From assembly GCF_000972785.3 (NCBI RefSeq), contig NZ_CP011253.3:5394001-5458000 (forward strand): a stretch of DNA of 64,000 nt. The letters run 5' to 3'. Each line of letters opens with the position of its first letter. The stretch's first letter is position 1. Source of the stretch: Pandoraea oxalativorans. GTDB taxonomy: Bacteria; Pseudomonadota; Gammaproteobacteria; Burkholderiales; Burkholderiaceae. The notes under the pieces are model-generated. The model saw only the letters and a list, made by a program, of their open reading frames with translations. It was not told where the DNA came from and searched no databases. The position numbers were made by a program, and so were the translations under genes. Below, piece after piece: positions 63,527 to 64,000 of this stretch.

Positions 63527-63553
63527 TAAATTTTCCCAATGGCCGTCCGATAT
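63527..63553 (+). promoter_or_regulatory. Sigma-28 (FliA) promoter of fliC
   Basis: TAAA (63527-63530), a 15-nt spacer and TCCGATAT (63546-63553) closely match the FliA consensus TAAA-N15-GCCGATAA. It gives fliC a leader of ~85 nt. Confidence 0.75.
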
Positions 63554-63645
63554 CCCCTACAACGGCGGCTTTCGGCGATTGGCTGGTGAGCCAAAGTTAC
63601 GGCGCTTAAGCCGGAGCCAAAAAATTTTGGGAAAGGAGTGGCTAA

Positions 63646-64000
63646 ATGTCATCTGTCATCAATACCAACATCTTCTCGACGATCGCCCAGCGTAACCTGA
63701 GCACGTCGCAATCCAGCCTGCAAACGTCGATCACGCGTCTGTCGTCGGGTCTGCGCATCAACAGCGCCGCTGACGATGCCGCCGGTCTGGCCATTACCGA
63801 CCGTATGACGTCGCAGATCAACGGTCTGACGCAAGCGCAGCGCAATGCCAACGACGGCATCTCGCTGGTGCAGACCGCTGCTGGCGGCCTGTCGTCGATC
63901 TCGGACAACCTGCAACGTATCCGTACGCTGGCAGTGCAAGCGACCAACGCCACGAACTCGACGTCGGACCGCGCCGCCATCGACCAGGAAGTGCAGCAAC
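63646..64000 (+). CDS. fliC: Flagellin, 5' part
   Basis: The first 118 residues of flagellin, running off the right edge. [20 protein letters not shown], then [21 protein letters not shown] and the [20 protein letters not shown] segment are the strongly conserved N-terminal D0/D1 helices of flagellin, which pack in the filament core. The ATG has GAAAGGAG 8 nt upstream and a sigma-28-type promoter further up, the usual late-flagellar control. The identity is certain; size and the variable region are outside the window. Confidence 0.97.
   Translation, partial: MSSVINTNIFSTIAQRNLSTSQSSLQTSITRLSSGLRINSAADDAAGLAITDRMTSQINGLTQAQRNANDGISLVQTAAGGLSSISDNLQRIRTLAVQATNATNSTSDRAAIDQEVQQ

Larger units (their letters stand above)
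63111..63645. other. Intergenic region upstream of fliC
   Basis: About 535 bp with no supportable gene. A 9-bp GC hairpin (63190-63198/63203-63211) may terminate the kinase/regulator operon. The sequence GGAGGAATTTT occurs twice (63255-63265, 63436-63446), possibly a protein-binding direct repeat. The sigma-28-like promoter is at 63527-63553. A 95-codon frame from 63408 overlaps the promoter and fliC start and is not credible. Confidence 0.55.

Noticed and set aside
63408..63695. 95-codon frame overlapping the fliC leader
   Set aside because: It spans the sigma-28 promoter and ribosome site of fliC and shows no conserved motif.

Overview
The window is a contiguous stretch of a GC-rich (low-to-mid 60s percent by eye) betaproteobacterial chromosome. 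Protein relationships, gene style and content (PutA carrying an RHH domain, a gcvTHP operon behind a tandem glycine riboswitch, Burkholderia-type HemE, PriA and RsmI, many two-component and ABC systems) point to Burkholderiaceae. Pandoraea is my best guess at genus; this is an inference from recall, not a database result. No insertion sequence, prophage, integrase or CRISPR array is visible.

Layout. 1-1131: 3' end of rsmI, then a Phd-type antitoxin whose RelE-type toxin survives only as a fused N-terminus plus C-terminus. 1177-8640: one giant minus-strand gene, a 2487-residue protein ending in leucine-rich repeats and an IpaH/SspH-like NEL E3 ubiquitin ligase domain with its catalytic Cys. 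8826-11799: a three-gene ABC uptake operon (ATPase, permease, lipoprotein-like binding protein). 12323-18005: RlpA, an MBL-fold hydrolase coupled to a DEDDh exonuclease, an ArsC-family reductase, a dienelactone hydrolase/NTF2 fusion, a TonB-C lipoprotein and a hydroxypyruvate-isomerase-like protein. 18006-18868 is gene-poor. 18869-25578: CoA-binding protein, HSL-type esterase, PheC-like cyclohexadienyl dehydratase, hemE, priA. 25697-26092 is an in-frame chimera of sulfite dehydrogenase subunits (sorA'-'sorB).

26125-39041 is largely amino-acid metabolism: putA with a visible GTTGCA-type operator, putP, a LivJ-type binding protein, an AgcS symporter, an orphan PilV-like tip adhesin and sdaA. 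39181-44276 is the glycine cleavage operon gcvT-gcvH-gcvP with promoter, tandem glycine riboswitch and a long-armed terminator as expression platform. 44398-50676 holds a zinc-ribbon membrane protein, Rep helicase, a 37-residue secreted peptide, a metallophosphoesterase, a dihaem cytochrome c and tRNA-Arg(CCG).

50753-63110 is rich in envelope and signalling genes: an orphan flgH translationally coupled to a small lipoprotein, a divergent BaeSR-like two-component system, a YSC84/SYLF lipoprotein, a NitT/TauT-type ABC transporter divergent from a TctDE-like two-component pair, and a soluble HisKA_3 kinase/LuxR-type regulator pair preceded by a perfect FNR/Anr-type box. The window closes in the 5' part of the flagellin gene fliC behind a sigma-28-like promoter.

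Functional themes: proline, glycine and serine catabolism with matching transporters; envelope sensing; one large candidate host-directed effector; and two genes (relE, sorAB) reduced by internal deletions that left the flanking ends intact. Many large open frames antisense to these genes are GC-skew shadows and were not called.
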